Assembly (NCBI RefSeq): GCF_030272615.1
Contig: NW_026729207.1
Location: 62,001-126,000 of the forward strand
Length of the DNA stretch: 64,000 nt
Origin: Cryptomeria japonica
Taxonomy: Eukaryota; Streptophyta; Pinopsida; Cupressales; Cupressaceae
Reading direction: 5' to 3'
Part shown: one piece after another, positions 49,058-62,883 of the stretch
Position numbering within the stretch: position 1 is the stretch's first letter
Layout of the letters: every line of letters begins with the position of its first letter
Translations under genes and position numbers: made by a program
The notes under the pieces: generated by a model
Database searches by the model: none
What the model saw: the letters and a program-made list of their open reading frames with translations, nothing else
Told to the model about the DNA's origin: nothing

Positions 49058-51304
49058 CCATAAAGTTAGGGATTTATATCATCTCATTACATGACAAATA
49101 ATGATGGTACACATGATAAAAATTGATTGCATCATAATTTTATGATACAAATAGTCATATATACAACATTTTTTTTTATGCCCTAATGACACAAGGTAGG
49201 TATGATCTAGGTTTGACTATTGTAAGAAACTAGGAATATTTATTTTATAATCATTTTGTCACCTTCATTGCGGGTTATCATGAATTTCCCACGAGTTTAA
49301 TAAGTATTATATCCTATAATAATTTGAGTATAAGTGATTTCAATGAATTTTGTAAAATAGTCTTGAATGCCTCGTCAATGATCCATATCTAGCAAACTTT
49401 AACTTCGATGAAGACTTATTTTTGGAAAAGAGCTGGAGAGAAATTATTGGCATTACCATTTGTTTTAGATAGGAAAGGAGATTCAAGATAAAAAAATTGT
49501 GCATTATTTGATAAAGGATTCATATTGAATGAATATAGGAAAAGATGTAAAAAAAGGATATAGAGAATGGTTAGTGATAAACAATTTGATTCTTAGAAAG
49601 AATAATAATATAACAAGGAGAACAAAGGAGATATGAGCGAAGAAATTTACAAATAATTTGTTGGCAACTAATAATTCCAATAGCATTGAGTGTCATACAA
49701 TGCCATTCTGTAGTTTCCAAATTCTTTATAGTTTTTCTAATTTGCATGTTCTTTGTTTAGCTTGTTTCCATGAAACTCTCTAGCATGCTATACTGCATAT
49801 AATGTAATAAAAATTATTTTTTAGTATTGTTTTCTATTTTTGGCATGGTTTCCTATTCATTTAATAAACTCATTTAATTTATTTATGTCATGGAAAATAC
49901 TCTATTGAACTATATTTTGATGAAACTCTATTCTTCTTGTTTAATCAGTGTTTACACAAAGATAATTAATACTTCCTTTTTGTAAAAGATCTCTTTTTTG
50001 ATTTTCTAAGTATAAGTCTATGATCATTATCTAGGATTGTATTTAAAAGTCTTCATTTGGTACCAAACTAGGTGATTTTATTAAAATTTAATCATGTCAA
50101 AAACTAATTCTTTGTCAATATCAAAATTCAATAGAAGCTATTATGATTACTGGTGCATTAAAATTATGACCTTTTTTACAATAAAATACTTGTGTAAAAT
50201 TGTAAAACTTAGGTATGAAGAGCCATTTGATTGGAACAACTTATAGCCAATGATTAAATTATTAAGGAGGCAAAGAATCATAATGCATGAGATTTATTTC
50301 ATAGTCTAATAACTCCCGATAAGAGATTTTTTTGATGAATTTTAGATGCATAGATAGCTAAGAATGCTTGAAATAATATAAAAGAATCTTATAAAGACAA
50401 TTACTAAATTGAAATTCTCAAGTTACAAAGCTTGAAAATGAAATTTCAAAAATTTAAAAATGTGGGAAGCTGAAAATGTGAGTGATTATTATGTAAGGTT
50501 ACAAGATTTGGTTAAAAAAATGGCTACTCTAGGAGAAATTATGAACAAATAAGTTGTGGTAAAAACTGTAGGTGGAACAATTTTATCATCATCACTAAAG
50601 AGAGGAAAGATTTGTCTACCATTTAGTATGATAACCTTGTGATATATCTTATTTCACATGAGGAAGGATTGAGAGATTCATCCAGAGAAGTTAATGATAA
50701 ATATTTTTCCTCTAAGTTACATATTTGAAAGAATGAAGATGTCAACACTAGCTCTAAGACAATCAAACGTAAGGGTAAACAAAAAATTAGAATTCTTCAA
50801 GAGGAAACACTAGAAGAAGAAGTGGTCCAAGAGGAAGAGTTAGAGACAAACTTGATAAGAAAAATATCCAATGTTTTTCATTAAAGTAGGGAAGGGTGCC
50901 AACCTATTATACATTAGATGACATTCATCAAACCCAAAGAGAAAATAGTAGGGTTACACATAGGTAACACTTTCAACAAGACCACATAGTGGAAATATAA
51001 CTACAAATAAAGATCTAAAATAGGGCCAAAAAGCAGGCATAGAGGAATAGTGTGAGATCTCTAAGAAGGTATAGAATGAACCTTTTTATTTTTGCGAACA
51101 ACACTTCATAAAGAATCCATAACATGAGAAGAAAAAGGAATGGTGTTATCTGAATCAAGTGATGCATCAACAGAGTCTGAGAGAGGAGCCACCAAACCTA
51201 GGAGAGGGACGTGGTTGTCTTGGGAGAGAAACTTTGAGACCAGGAAATGAATGAGTTTCTTACTTGAGAGAACCCAAGAATGATCCAACAAGGCATCAAT
51301 AGTG
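49058..51304 (+). repeat. Segment before block C, shared with 29826-32116
   Basis: Noncoding to about 50200, then the Copia gag half (50360-50885, with VKTVG-like and SGPRGRVRDKLDKKNIQCF readings) and a LINE 3' terminus in minus orientation from 50886. Minus-strand frame 51106-51291 is the LINE tail region and is not a gene. Confidence 0.7.
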
Positions 51305-52240
51305 TTGGTGTTTACAACTGACTATCCAGAATTTCCTATAAGATAACCCATCTTAATCCATAAAATTTTAGACAAGTGGCCAATGAATAGGATTTGACCA
51401 AAAGGTTAAAATGCTCTACACTTTAGGCTCTACAAGACCTATGCGGGTGACTCGGTGCAATATTTAATCGATTTGTTAAAAAGTGGATTGATATTGCTAA
51501 AATGTAGATTGCTCTCAATGAGTATCAACTAGATTTCCTTAAATTTAACCCTGAATTGGTTGGATCCATGGTTATTTATCACTATTGGGGACAATTGGGA
51601 GAAAGATCTAACCTCAAACATTAATGATTGACACCAATTCGAGTCAAGAAATCACTCCAATTTTTTCTTATTGATCACTATTACACCTCTCACTTCACTG
51701 AAATACACCCACAACATTTAATCCCTTCCTTGAAGAGAACCTGTAAACATAATTCACTTCTACAAGACAAATTGCAAAGACAAATGTTCCTATCCTTAAT
51801 AGAAATAATTCATAGAAAATGAGAGGCCACAAATAGGAGCAAATTTGAAGTAAATTGTATTCATTCATTCAAAATAGATGATACATTCATGAAAAAACTT
51901 AGTTTATGAGACAAAATAACTTTCTATTGCTCCAACATAGACTTTCTACTCTATCCACCTAGTTAAAAAATTTAGAATTTCAGAACCCCTTGTAAATTAC
52001 CTTGAATTCCCTTATGGAAAATATTGGAGAAAACAAAATTCGGGCCAATTGTATAAGTGTCAAAATTCAATTTTCCTATACAAGAGTATCCTATAGTATG
52101 GTTACAATATTATATAGGACAAAACACATTTGTGTTGTACTAAAGGGAAATTATAAATATAACCGTTTCTTTCAAATTCACTGCTTCCTTTGGCATATTT
52201 GCCTCATGTTTTGATCAGTGACAATTAAACATGGATGCTT
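51305..52240 (+). repeat. Block C, first part
   Basis: Matches A 1604-2680. It lacks about 160 bp equivalent to A 1917-2085 but keeps the part deleted in B. Homology stops near 52240-52260 at a TTGATAGGACAAAA motif, and resumes at 56262. Confidence 0.8.
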
Positions 52241-55200
52241 TGATAGGACAAAAGTTATTATTGTTGATCTGATTATTTCTGGGTTGGAAAGTGGAAAAGC
52301 TGAATTTTGTTGAAGCATAGTTTGTCCATCCTTGCATGGTGTCTCTTTACTCATTTCTCATGAAGTGTGTAGTATTGTTGGTGTCATTTTACAATCTAGA
52401 AATTATTTGGCCACTTCAAATTTTGGATCTCTTAGACTCTGCCCAGGGCCTCTCTACACTTATTATCTATTGCATTTTTAGACTCTCCTATAAACTTTGC
52501 ATACAAAATATCTGTATCAATGACTTTGTCACTTACAACATGGTAAGTGGACATCTGGGACTAATCCTCTTCATGAATATATTACAACCACTTGTACCAT
52601 TTCTTTGAATTCCTTCCATTCCTCTAGGTTTTAATCTATCCATATTTGTTTAGGATCTCTAGAATAGTCCAATGCAAGAGCATCTAAAATGAATCTATAT
52701 TTTATTTCATTTCCAAATCCATGTTTTCAAGATATTGCAATTATTTGATTAAAATATTATACATTCTCCAAGTGGCCTCTATAACTATTGGAGATGTTGG
52801 AATATTCTTTATGGTCATGGTTAACTCTCATAGAGTACTAGCTTCAAGTTGTCACATACTGCTCAAAGGTTTTACGATTACCAAATAAATCTTTGCACTA
52901 CTTCAAAGCCCATTAGAGAGTCTGATATGAAGTATAAAATTTCTTCTACTTTGTAAAAAACTAACTTTAACAAATGCAAAATTGTTCCTTCCATCACTTC
53001 CAATGCTTTATCCTTTACATCATCTTTATCTTTTTTCAGCAATTCATTTTTTTCCCTTAACTTTTGCTTCACTATGGTCAAGTGTTCCCTCATTTGATCA
53101 ATCTCCTGTGATGAAGGAGTGACAACCTCTTTAGCTGAAGTAGATGGTTTCTCTTGTGGCACTATTACATATAACAAAGGGAGTGTGTCTTTAACTTTGA
53201 AGGCATTCTTCAATCTGTTATTCTCTTGGAATAATTTATTATAAGATTCATTCATGTTCACCCTTTGTGCTTTTAATTTTTTAACATTTTTGCTGATGTT
53301 TTGTAGCATCTCTAGCAAACATGAAAGAATGCATTCTACTAGTGGATGCCTCTAGAGTAGTTGTGTCCTTCAAATCTTATAATATTCCCATCACTAGTGG
53401 TCTCCTACACCCCTATTAGTAATTGTGGCTTCCCTATGCTTGGGGCCAAGGCCCATTGAGATAATGCATTCAATATTGGGTGGTATTTGTACCAATCACA
53501 CCTCTTTTGTGATTAAATTTAACAATAAATAATGGGTCATGTTTCTGCCTATTCTAATCTAACAAAAATACTTCCTTAAGGTTCATTGAGGGAATCAATA
53601 GCATACCACTATCTTTGACCATCTGTCTAGCCTCATTAGTTGTCACATGTCTCAAAACAAGCTCATCCAAAAAAGTTAACATTGCCAAATATATTATCTT
53701 CAGATTGGTGCTTTATTTTTAACCATAGGCCTTTGAATTCTGATATTTTTATTAACTAATAATCTATTAAAAATATAGAAACAACCACAACATGTTCTTA
53801 ATAAATCTAATCAAAATTAAAAGTTGCTTATATATTGGCTCTATCATGTGGCTACGGCATTGTAGGAACTTCTCTTGGAGAAGACCTTGATAGCTAGTCT
53901 ACCTCTTATCCTATAGCCAAATCATTCAAGGCTTGAGCTTCCTCATTTGTTCTCCTGGTTTGTTCAATGATATCATATTCTACAATGGGGATAGATGGAC
54001 TTTGTTTCTTTGTTGGATGATCATGAAGAACCACTTCTTTTATTTTAACCATTAATTCCTCTAATCTGGGGGGAACATACTCAGCCACTTCTCCTTCCTA
54101 TGCATGTGCTTCGAGTGGCTCTTGGTCAACCCCTTGAGGCACATTTTCAGCTACCTCCTAAACAAGAGGTTTTCTTACCACTATCTTCTCTATATCCATG
54201 GGCCTTTTTCTCTTTTGGAAAAAAATTCTACTATAGATGCTCTCAAAATTACTGATCCTAAGTTCAATTCTTTTAACTTCATTTTTCTTTTCTAAATTTA
54301 AAAACCTTCAAAATTAGCATCCCACCATTTCTTTCTCCTTTGAATTGCTTTTTTGGAGTTATAGCAATTTCAAATCAAGTCCTTTGTATAATATAATTCG
54401 TGGAAATATTTTCCTATTCAATTTCTTTTCCTTCAACCAATTAATAATGCCCTCTCAATCAGAGCATCTCATTTGTCTAGACTTCAAAGAATATCTATTT
54501 TTGATATAATTTTGAACTTGATCTAGAGTATCTGAGACAATTGTGAAATCTTGATATTTGTCACACTTTGCGAGGAACGATCCCTTCTTCTACCTATGCA
54601 TTAATTCCTTCTCCCTCAACATAAAATGCCACATGAATACCAAAAATACTCTGGGACAAAAAGAAATAGGAAATTGATGTGGCGCTTAAGGACACCCATA
54701 AAACCTGATGAGGGTATAGTCAAAAAAGAACCAATCACAATGATTATTTTCGCCACCCTCATCCATTATTTCTGCCTTAGCTTTAAGTAGCTCCATAATC
54801 TTTCTTGGCAGCCTATTCAGAATATATCCACACTATGCAATAACTTTGATGAAAAAACAATCATGAGATGTCAAATAATTAGTCGCGAGGCACTGACTAT
54901 TACATAGATAGCACCATCTCTGAATCGACATTTGCCTTCCACTATTATTAAAGAACTTCGATCCCAACCTATCATCCCGTTCATATCTATGTTGGTGCAG
55001 GATCAGGTGGCATACAATGGCATAGTATTTTAAAAAAATTATTCTTTCATCATCCTTTACTTTGATCAAGCCCTAATGTATTTATTCCTCAATATAGGCA
55101 ACAAACTTATAGTACTTCACATATTTATGTTGAATCCTTAGAGCCATCAACATCATCCTAATTGGCATATCATTTTTTGGATCTATCCTCAAAAATTGGA

Positions 55201-56261
55201 ATAGGGCATAATAAGTATTTACCAAAAAAAATTAAAACCAATCATTCATAGCTCTATCGTAACCTTAAACTCACTTCACCACTGCAAAGCTCTTTGATCT
55301 TTGTATTCCTCTGTATAAGGTGAAAAATGATATGTTGATTTCTAAATTTATTGCATCCAAGCTACAAGTTTGCTTCAGGTCTTGTCTACATTAATACAAT
55401 TGATGCAGTTCATTTGAAATGGGTAGTTGTGCTAAAATTTAAACCCTACCATGGATTCTACCATACTTGCTCAATAAACTATCGTGATTTAGTTATCTTT
55501 GTGCTGACCCTTTATGGCTAGATATTTCTCCTCTGTAATGGTAGTCAACACCATGTTGCTTCCCTATTTATGCCTTCATCAAAAAGTCACCTCAATGCCA
55601 TCAGGCCCACTTCGTTGCCTAACACATCCTGCAGACCTTCATAGATGCAATTGATTTTACTCATTACCTCCCACAGTCCTATGGTTAATGTACATTGCGT
55701 TTCATGGTTCACCTTTTATCCTCCCGCACCTTTGCAGGTCTTGAAACATACTTTAGCACTTACTTATGAAACTGTGGGTTATGTATGTATGTCATGTTGC
55801 CCACATTTTTACCCCTCCGCAATTCCACAGATGCATTTACCTTTACCAAATACCATCTGTCGAGCTGTAGGGTAACATTTTCCTCAAATCCTAACATAAA
55901 GGGGCTATTAAATGAGCGATATGATAGGCTCAAAGTCATATCTAAAGGCTCGAGTAACTGGCTCAACAAGTCAACAGAAGATTATAACAAATAATAGGCA
56001 GTGAGGCAAGAATAAGGTGTAATTTATGACACAGGTTCAAAAATTTTGATTCAATCCTAGCAAAAGAAAAAAAAGGAGAAATTAGGACAAGCACTTAGCC
56101 AAATTTTACCAAATTTAAATATTCCTAGTAAGAAGCATGCACGATGAAATGTGCAGAAGCAAAAAGAAAACTAGAAACTGCAACCAGAGTAATAGGGGAC
56201 ACATGGGCAAGAGCCACAAGGGTCAAATTTCCAGGAATCCTGGAGCTACCATAGCCAACGA
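52241..56261. other. 4-kb segment present only in block C
   Basis: Blocks A and B join the two flanks directly (A near 2705, B near 32945). The segment includes a decayed minus-strand coding region (see 52878-55970). A plus-strand frame at 56137-56325 ends NEEGGFDDEEESESKRTRKNER and crosses the right junction, which suggests C has the undeleted state. Confidence 0.6.
52878..55970 (-). pseudogene. Unrecognised decayed coding region
   Basis: I do not recognise it. Read on the minus strand it gives long protein-like stretches with scattered stops: RYERDDRLGSKFFNNSGRQMSI (54833-55069), then CDWFFFDYTLIRFYGC, FLVFMWHFMLREKELMHR, AKCDKYQDFTIVSDTLDQVQ and IINWLKEKKLNRKIFPRII in one frame (54300-54830), an acidic segment AEYVPPRLEELMVKIKEVV (53906-54088), and a likely coiled coil with heptad-like leucines (MLEMLQNISKNVKKLKAQR.., 52878-53318). 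The region ends near a Copia-type LTR in the other orientation. It may be an accessory ORF of a large retroelement or a host pseudogene. Confidence 0.4.
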
Positions 56262-57892
56262 AGAGGGGGGTTTTGATGATGAAGAGGAGTCTGAGTCCAA
56301 GAGAACAAGAAAAAATGAAAGATGACACAAATCAACATCCTTCCACTAAGTAGGAGAGGAATGGAGTCGAGACCGTGATGATAGGAAGAGGCTAGGTCCA
56401 TAGAAAAGTTGTGATGACATCTGAATGAAATCCTTTCATACTCCAAGTAGTGTCTCTATTGAAGTTGGTCAAGGAGGTATGGGAGAAGTGTTGGAAATAT
56501 ATGTGATAATTGATGTCAACTTAATTTCTAACAATATGCATTATCCCTGATGATGTTTGGGTAGTTGTGTATTTGGTGATTCATATTATTGATGTTACTA
56601 CTGATGTTGTTGATTTTAATAATGATGTTGCTTCTTACGATGATGATGTTGTTGATTTTACCATTGACGAGGAAGATGTTTTCCAGTAAAAGTTGTTAAT
56701 GGTTATTGTTGTGGATGTCCACCTCTTTTGGTGTCTAATGTCTATACTCTAAGATGTTATTTTGTTACTGGAATTTTTATTATAATTGTACAACGAACAA
56801 ATCTTTTGGATGGAGATTATCAATGATGGCTGATGATTTGTTCTCATTGATCCTGACACTCTTGGTTAGGTTACTGATGTTTGCAAGAGTTTTTGCAGTT
56901 TGTTGAGACAAAATATGTAGGAAGGATTATTTAATGTCTGGCTAGAAGAACACTCTACATTCCTCCACTATTAAGAGTCTTGTCTAGGAAATTTGGACTT
57001 AATGTTGGTGTTCTATGGATATTGTACTTATCTTTCAAGTTCTTCTTGTTGCAAATGAGGTTGTTTGTGATGGTTGTTTCCTAATAGTTTAGATGTTTTC
57101 TAGAAGTGGTTTGGATGCTTTTAAAAATGCTCCACATTTCTTTGCCTTGATGTTTTAGGTGCTATGACTTGGAGGACATAGTTATAATGTTTATGTGTTG
57201 TCTCAATTCTATTTTCAAGTGTTTGTGTGTTCTGCAAGAAAGGTTTTTAATGTTCTATCCGTGACTGTATTCCCTAACAATTTAGTGATGAAGTGTTCTA
57301 TATCCCTTTGGTTTGTGCGAGCTTTTATTGATGTGATAGTAAGAAAGCAATGTTTAAAAGTGTTGTTCGATATACTATGAATTTCCTTATGTTCTTTGCA
57401 TGATATTGGATGATTTTTTTGGTGCCACATTATGTTTAATATTGTGTTCTCGGTAACTATGGTCATTTGGTTAACTTAACTTTTTTTTCGTCTTGTACTT
57501 ATGTCTTGACGATATTTGTTAATGTTGGAGAAGGTGTTGTATTGTGTTTAGGTCTCACCCATGCCATGTGAGAGTCCATGTTGATTTTTTTTGGTTGGAT
57601 GATGTGTTTTGGGCCGACTAGTTGTGTGCTACATGGTTTATGTACATGTTACCAAGTTGTTTACCTTAGATGATGCGCAGTAGCATATATATGGTTTGGA
57701 GATGCATATAGATATGTAATAGGATGTATTTAGGTCCTCTCTATGTCTTGAATTGGATTGCAATCACCACAATTATATTTGCTGGTCGGCTTGATAGGAC
57801 TTATGCTTGTCTCTTATTTAAGCTGACCTAGTTGATGTTTTCAAAAGATGAAGATGGTATATATAGGAGATCAAATCAATGTGATGTATATA
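56262..57892 (+). repeat. Block C, second part, with long version of the Copia-type LTR
   Basis: Matches A 2718-3190. The LTR starts at 56489 (TGTTGGAAATATATGTG). Between 56510 and 57683 it holds about 1.16 kb, rich in GATGATGTTGTTGATTTTA-like runs, that A and B lack. The TATA-like GTATATATAGG lies at about 57858. At 57893 it is cut off by the PG3 fragment. Confidence 0.65.
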
Positions 57893-58255
57893 TAGAATGC
57901 GTGAGCAACCCAATAATAATTAACCAATTCTATTGTGACACAGGTGACACTTGGTCTTCTTGCAAGGCTCAAGTAGATCAAAGTCCTTCACTAAACTCAG
58001 CTTTGGCTTTCAATATAATTGAGATCTGATTCGAAGTTCACCTTTTCCTTCGTAATATAGAATAAAATAATATCAAGGGCACAACAGCAACAAAAGATGG
58101 AATCACATTGTCGTGCAGCTAAAGCAGATCTTGCATGGGGATAACAATGGAGAATATAGATTTGGTAACTGAGTCAGGGGTGCAAGCCGCTTGTAATGCC
58201 CAAAACGTATAGGGTCGCACCTTTGGAAATTTGATTCCCTCACGTTTCCAATTGA
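57893..58255 (+). pseudogene. Polygalacturonase fragment PG3 (exons 7-8)
   Basis: Starts within exon 7 (VSNPIIINQFYCDTGDTWSSCKAQ; PG1 has VSNPKIINQFYCETVDTGSGCKSQ), with donor at 57973-57974, intron 7, and exon 8 from about 58055 to the stop at 58253-58255. Exon 8 lost its acceptor and first codons (SSAVKISN in PG1) and has an in-frame TAA where PG1 reads SCSQSG. The PG1 3' flank continues to 58714 without the 25.6-kb insertion, then 58715-59870. Upstream exons 1-6 are missing. Confidence 0.92.
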
Positions 58256-59901
58256 TATATCAGAGCTATGATTAAGCTATCTCTAATAAAATAACCTGTT
58301 TCAGAAATTCCTGGAAAATAATATAATCTTGAGAACAGTAAGTAATTATCAAGTTGAAACTCAGCTGATGGAATTTTTCTTATCATTTCTTTTCCAAACA
58401 AAATCGAAACGGGAATGTACCAAAAATTTTTAGTTAAAATTAAATGTTCGAGTACACTCATTTCCATGGCAAATCCTAATTTAAAAATAATTAGATTTAT
58501 TTAGAAATTATTTTCACCTTATTAAAAAATTCTCCTAAGAGAATTATTGATTGACATATAAAAACAAGACAACTCTTTTGGTGAAGCAAGCATTCCCTGT
58601 AAAAATTAAAAGAATTGGGTTTAACAATTGCTTCGCAGGGGCAAAGAAACTGTTTAGTTGGGAATAATTGTCTTGATTTGATTGATCAGTCAAACTCTGT
58701 GGATTAGAAACATTCTTGAAATATAATATCCATCGTCAACATCAATGGTGGTCTCTCATTACATCAAATAGTTACAGTTTTTAATATTTGGCTATCTATA
58801 TTACATCATGGACAACAATAGACCACTAAAGATTTATTTTATGAGGTTGTTAGGATGCCTATACTTGGTGCAATAAATTCTAATATAGGCCATTGGCTAC
58901 TCAATCTTGGTTTGTTGAGATCAGCAGTTCTGGTTTAAGATTAAGGCTATTAATTAACTTTGAATTTATTTACGATAAATATGTTATGTAATGTAATGGA
59001 AGTATTATGGTATATACTTGACCTACAAAGTGCTTTAGTAGGTGGTTTATTCAAAAATTATCTATAGTATGAAAATTAAATTTATATTATGTGTTAATTT
59101 ACTTCATTGCAGTTCAATAGCTGACTAAAACCACATATCCATTGTTCAATTGTATTCCTTTCCATTTGTTCTTTATGTATTTCCTTTCTTTACTTTATGT
59201 TTATGTTACTATGTTCCTAGTTAATGTGTATGATATAACGACACCTCAAGTTGTGCATGTGACACAAGTGAATATATGTCGTATTATTAATGTCACTTCC
59301 TCATACTTTGTGACATTTAAATTTGAAACTATGTGATTATACAATGTATGTTATGATCTCTCAATAATTAACATAGTTTCTTTTATTATTTCTTACATCT
59401 AGTTTATACCTATAATATACTTGCATTTCTTTTTTTAACCTTTTTTCTTCCAACTTGGTTTGTCTAGTTTCCTTAGGTTATCTTTTTCTTCCATAACCTT
59501 TCCTCTTTTATCATGTTACCTCTTTCTTTGAATTTCATGCTTATCCTCATGATTGTCCCTCTATCTTTGACTATTGCATATTTTAAATTGATATGATATT
59601 GATATATCACTCAAGGCATTTCATTGATCTTACATTAATATATTATGTTTCTACAATCACTTATTGAACTTTACTCTTTAGTGTGTATATAGTCCTACAT
59701 TTCCATTCCATGCTTTTAAATATTGCATATTGAGCCTTCATTAACATATCATAATTTCAAAGCTCCAAAATTTAATTGCAAGTAGTATTCCTTCCCTCCT
59801 CACATATTATACTCATATATGCCACATCCATTTCATGAAGGACATCATATTTGATCTATATAATAAACCTTCAATAATAAAGCAAAACAACTATTCATTT
59901 T
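58256..59901 (+). repeat. PG3 3' flank, uninterrupted
   Basis: 58256-58714 matches 20493-20809 with some extra bases; 58715-59870 matches 46444-47690. No coding. This is the reference for the empty insertion site. Confidence 0.85.
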
Positions 59902-60884
59902 TTTACTTACTATTTGTTGAAGTTAATAACTATTCATTCATAGGTATACTTGGGCACTCCTATCCATACAAGATAGTTATTAGTCCAATTCTAGACAACA
60001 TCTAAGCATACGGGTTAGGTATTTGTATATTTGTGATAGAATCCACACAATTGAGATATGGCACCTATCTTCCTTAAGCATGGGATAAGTATGTGCTCTT
60101 GCTAGAGTATTATGACTCATTGGAACCATTTGAGTCCTAATTTCCATCCTTAAAGACTATACTTCCCATCGGAAGTGGATCAAGGTCATCATCCTTAGAG
60201 GAATTAATCATATATACAAGCTTGAAACCCACCTCAAAATTCTCCCTATGGCCTTGGCGATTCAAGTGATCCTTCCTAATCCTCCTTAGTATGAATATAT
60301 TTTATTCTATTATTATGTTAATAGTTGAACCCCCTCACTCAATTATTATCTTGAGTTACTATTCATTATCATGATTACCCCTCTAAAATCACATCTTTGA
60401 TTGCCTGCGTACTAGGGACATAGGCTATCCCTAAATTGCCTACATACATTGCTTCTAAATTGGATCAAGAACTATTTAGTTCTACCTTCTAACTAAATTT
60501 GATGTAAACTATATAGTACGTAGTCAACCCTTTCTAAATTCATTATCCCAGACAATTCGTTTGTGGTCACTACACACCTTGGCAAGCTCATAAAGTAAAA
60601 AGGGTAAATATTGGCCCCTTTCATGTTTACCTAATTCCAGTAGGTCCTAATCCTATAATCATGTCACTCTTATCCTATGTGTCAAGATTAAAAAATAATA
60701 AAATCCAACTAAAATAATTAATTTCAATAATCACATTAGGTTTATTAAAATTTATCTTATTAGGTTTTCAATCTATTTAGAATTTCTGACCCCTTGGATC
60801 TTCACTTCACAATGTCCCTTATTACTCACTAGTGATTTATAGGAATGATTTCATTGATGTCGTTGTTCCAACTTTATTAGGTGA
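59902..60884 (+). repeat. Noncoding segment shared with 35821-36808
   Basis: Colinear and similar throughout; no coding. It follows the PG 3' flank here, which shows what block B has lost by deletion. Confidence 0.8.
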
Positions 60885-61090
60885 TTTCATAGAGTTTATT
60901 CTATTTTTATTTTTATTTTATATTTAAGTTTTAAATTTATTTTTAATTATTTATGTTTTTTTACAAAATTACAAGTAATAATTAAAGTTATTAGAGTTAA
61001 TTTAATTTATAATTATTTATCTTATTAAAATTTTAATTTTTTTAAGAACAGATATATTTTAATTTTTTTTAATTATATAATACATTTAAT

Positions 61091-61149
<59 letters not shown>

Positions 61150-62880
61150 ATTCCTATCCTTATCTTTCCATATCTATACCTCTCCCTCTCTCTCCTCTCT
61201 ATGTTACTCCCTCTTTCTATATCTCTTTATTACTATATCCTATATCTATTTATCTCTCTAAATCTTGTTCACACACTCCTTGTTACTTCTCCCCATATCT
61301 ATCTCAATTTATCTCTCACACTTTCACACACATTCCTTGTGTCTCCCTCTCTATCTCCGTCTCTATCTTTATCTCTATCTCTCCTCCCTCTCTCTTCTCT
61401 CTATTACCTCCTTTATCTCTCTCTAGATCCCTTTTTCTCTATCTTCCCATATCTTCCTCTCCCTCTATATCTATATCTTATTATCTCTATCTTTCCTTTT
61501 TAACTCATGTTTGGATCCCTATAACTAGATGGGTAGTTCATTTTAAGCTATCACTTCTTGATTGAGACCTGAGTTGCACAAACAACATCCATTTTTAAAT
61601 GGCCTAGCAAATTGAACTTTACTGAACAAATGTTAGTAAAATACAACATATTTTTCCCTAATTGACCTTTCACACCAAAGTGTGATTGCTAGTTTATTAT
61701 AAAAGATCTCTTTTTTTAAATTAATATAATTTAAGAAATTAATTCTATAGTCTTCATTCTTCTCCCCAATTTTAAACCATTGATTTCAATAAGTAGCTGG
61801 TTCACTTCATATAGGGAATGCTTTGACATAATAATTATAATATAATAAAAAAATTATAGTGAAAATATATATATTTTTCTTAAAATCATAATCCTAAATT
61901 AATTTAAAAAACTTATATAATTATAATTATAATATTTAAATTAATCTCAAATATAATATCTTATTTATAGTATAATATTAAATTTTTGTATATTTATGTA
62001 ATATTAATTATTCAGTTTTAATAAAATAACTATTAATAATTATAAAAGTGAAAATAGACATTTGTTTTATAACTTAATGAAAAATATTAAAATTTACAAC
62101 TAAAAGTTATAAAATTATTTTTTGTATATTAAAATGATTAAAAAATTTATGATTTTCAAAATGTATTAAAAAATAGAATGATTTCAAAAATATATAAAAT
62201 ATAATTATAAAGATTGCATATAATAATTAGGTTTATTTTTTAATACAAATATTTGTATTTAATTTTTAATTTAATTTCATTTAAACTAAATGAAATCCTT
62301 ATAATTGGTTATATTACCTATATTTTGAGATAAAAAATAATTATTAAAATTGATATGTTTATTTAAAAAATATTTTATTTACAATATTATAAATGATAGA
62401 AAATGAAAAAAATATTTAAAATAGACAATTTAGTTTTCAAAATACAAAGAAATCCAAAAAAAACCTAAAAAATCTATCATACCTAAAAATTTGCTCCTAT
62501 AACACCAAATTTTTTAAGTAAATCATAATGTAGATAAATAGTTTTTATAATATCTTAAATTTAAAAATATAAATCTTAACTTTACAGAAACCAATTTTTT
62601 TAAAGAAAAAATAATAATCACTTTTGATTGGTGCAAACTAATTGAACAATGCAGTTTCACTGAATGCAATATATTGCCTATGGCAAGTACTAATAATATA
62701 TAATCTAAAATTAATAGTTAATAATTAAGTTTAAGATAAAATTTATTATTATAATTATAATTATATATGTTTTCTAATTAAATTATGAATATATTCTTAT
62801 TAAAAATGTATGTTTTCACTATAGTTTTTAATATTATATTATAATTGTTAATATTAATTTATTGAAGTGAGACTTGTAGT
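60885..62880 (+). repeat. Block C, third part
   Basis: Matches A 6108-7330 plus 16273-16395 and B 38000-39240. Contains (TC)27 at 61094-61147 and the unoccupied LINE target near 62720-62760. It has about 680 bp (61535-62215) of AT-rich DNA not present in A. No coding. Confidence 0.75.
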
Positions 62881-62883
62881 TTT

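Noticed and set aside
55645-55994. Overlapping small ORFs on both strands
   Set aside because: Part of the decayed minus-strand region; none has support alone.
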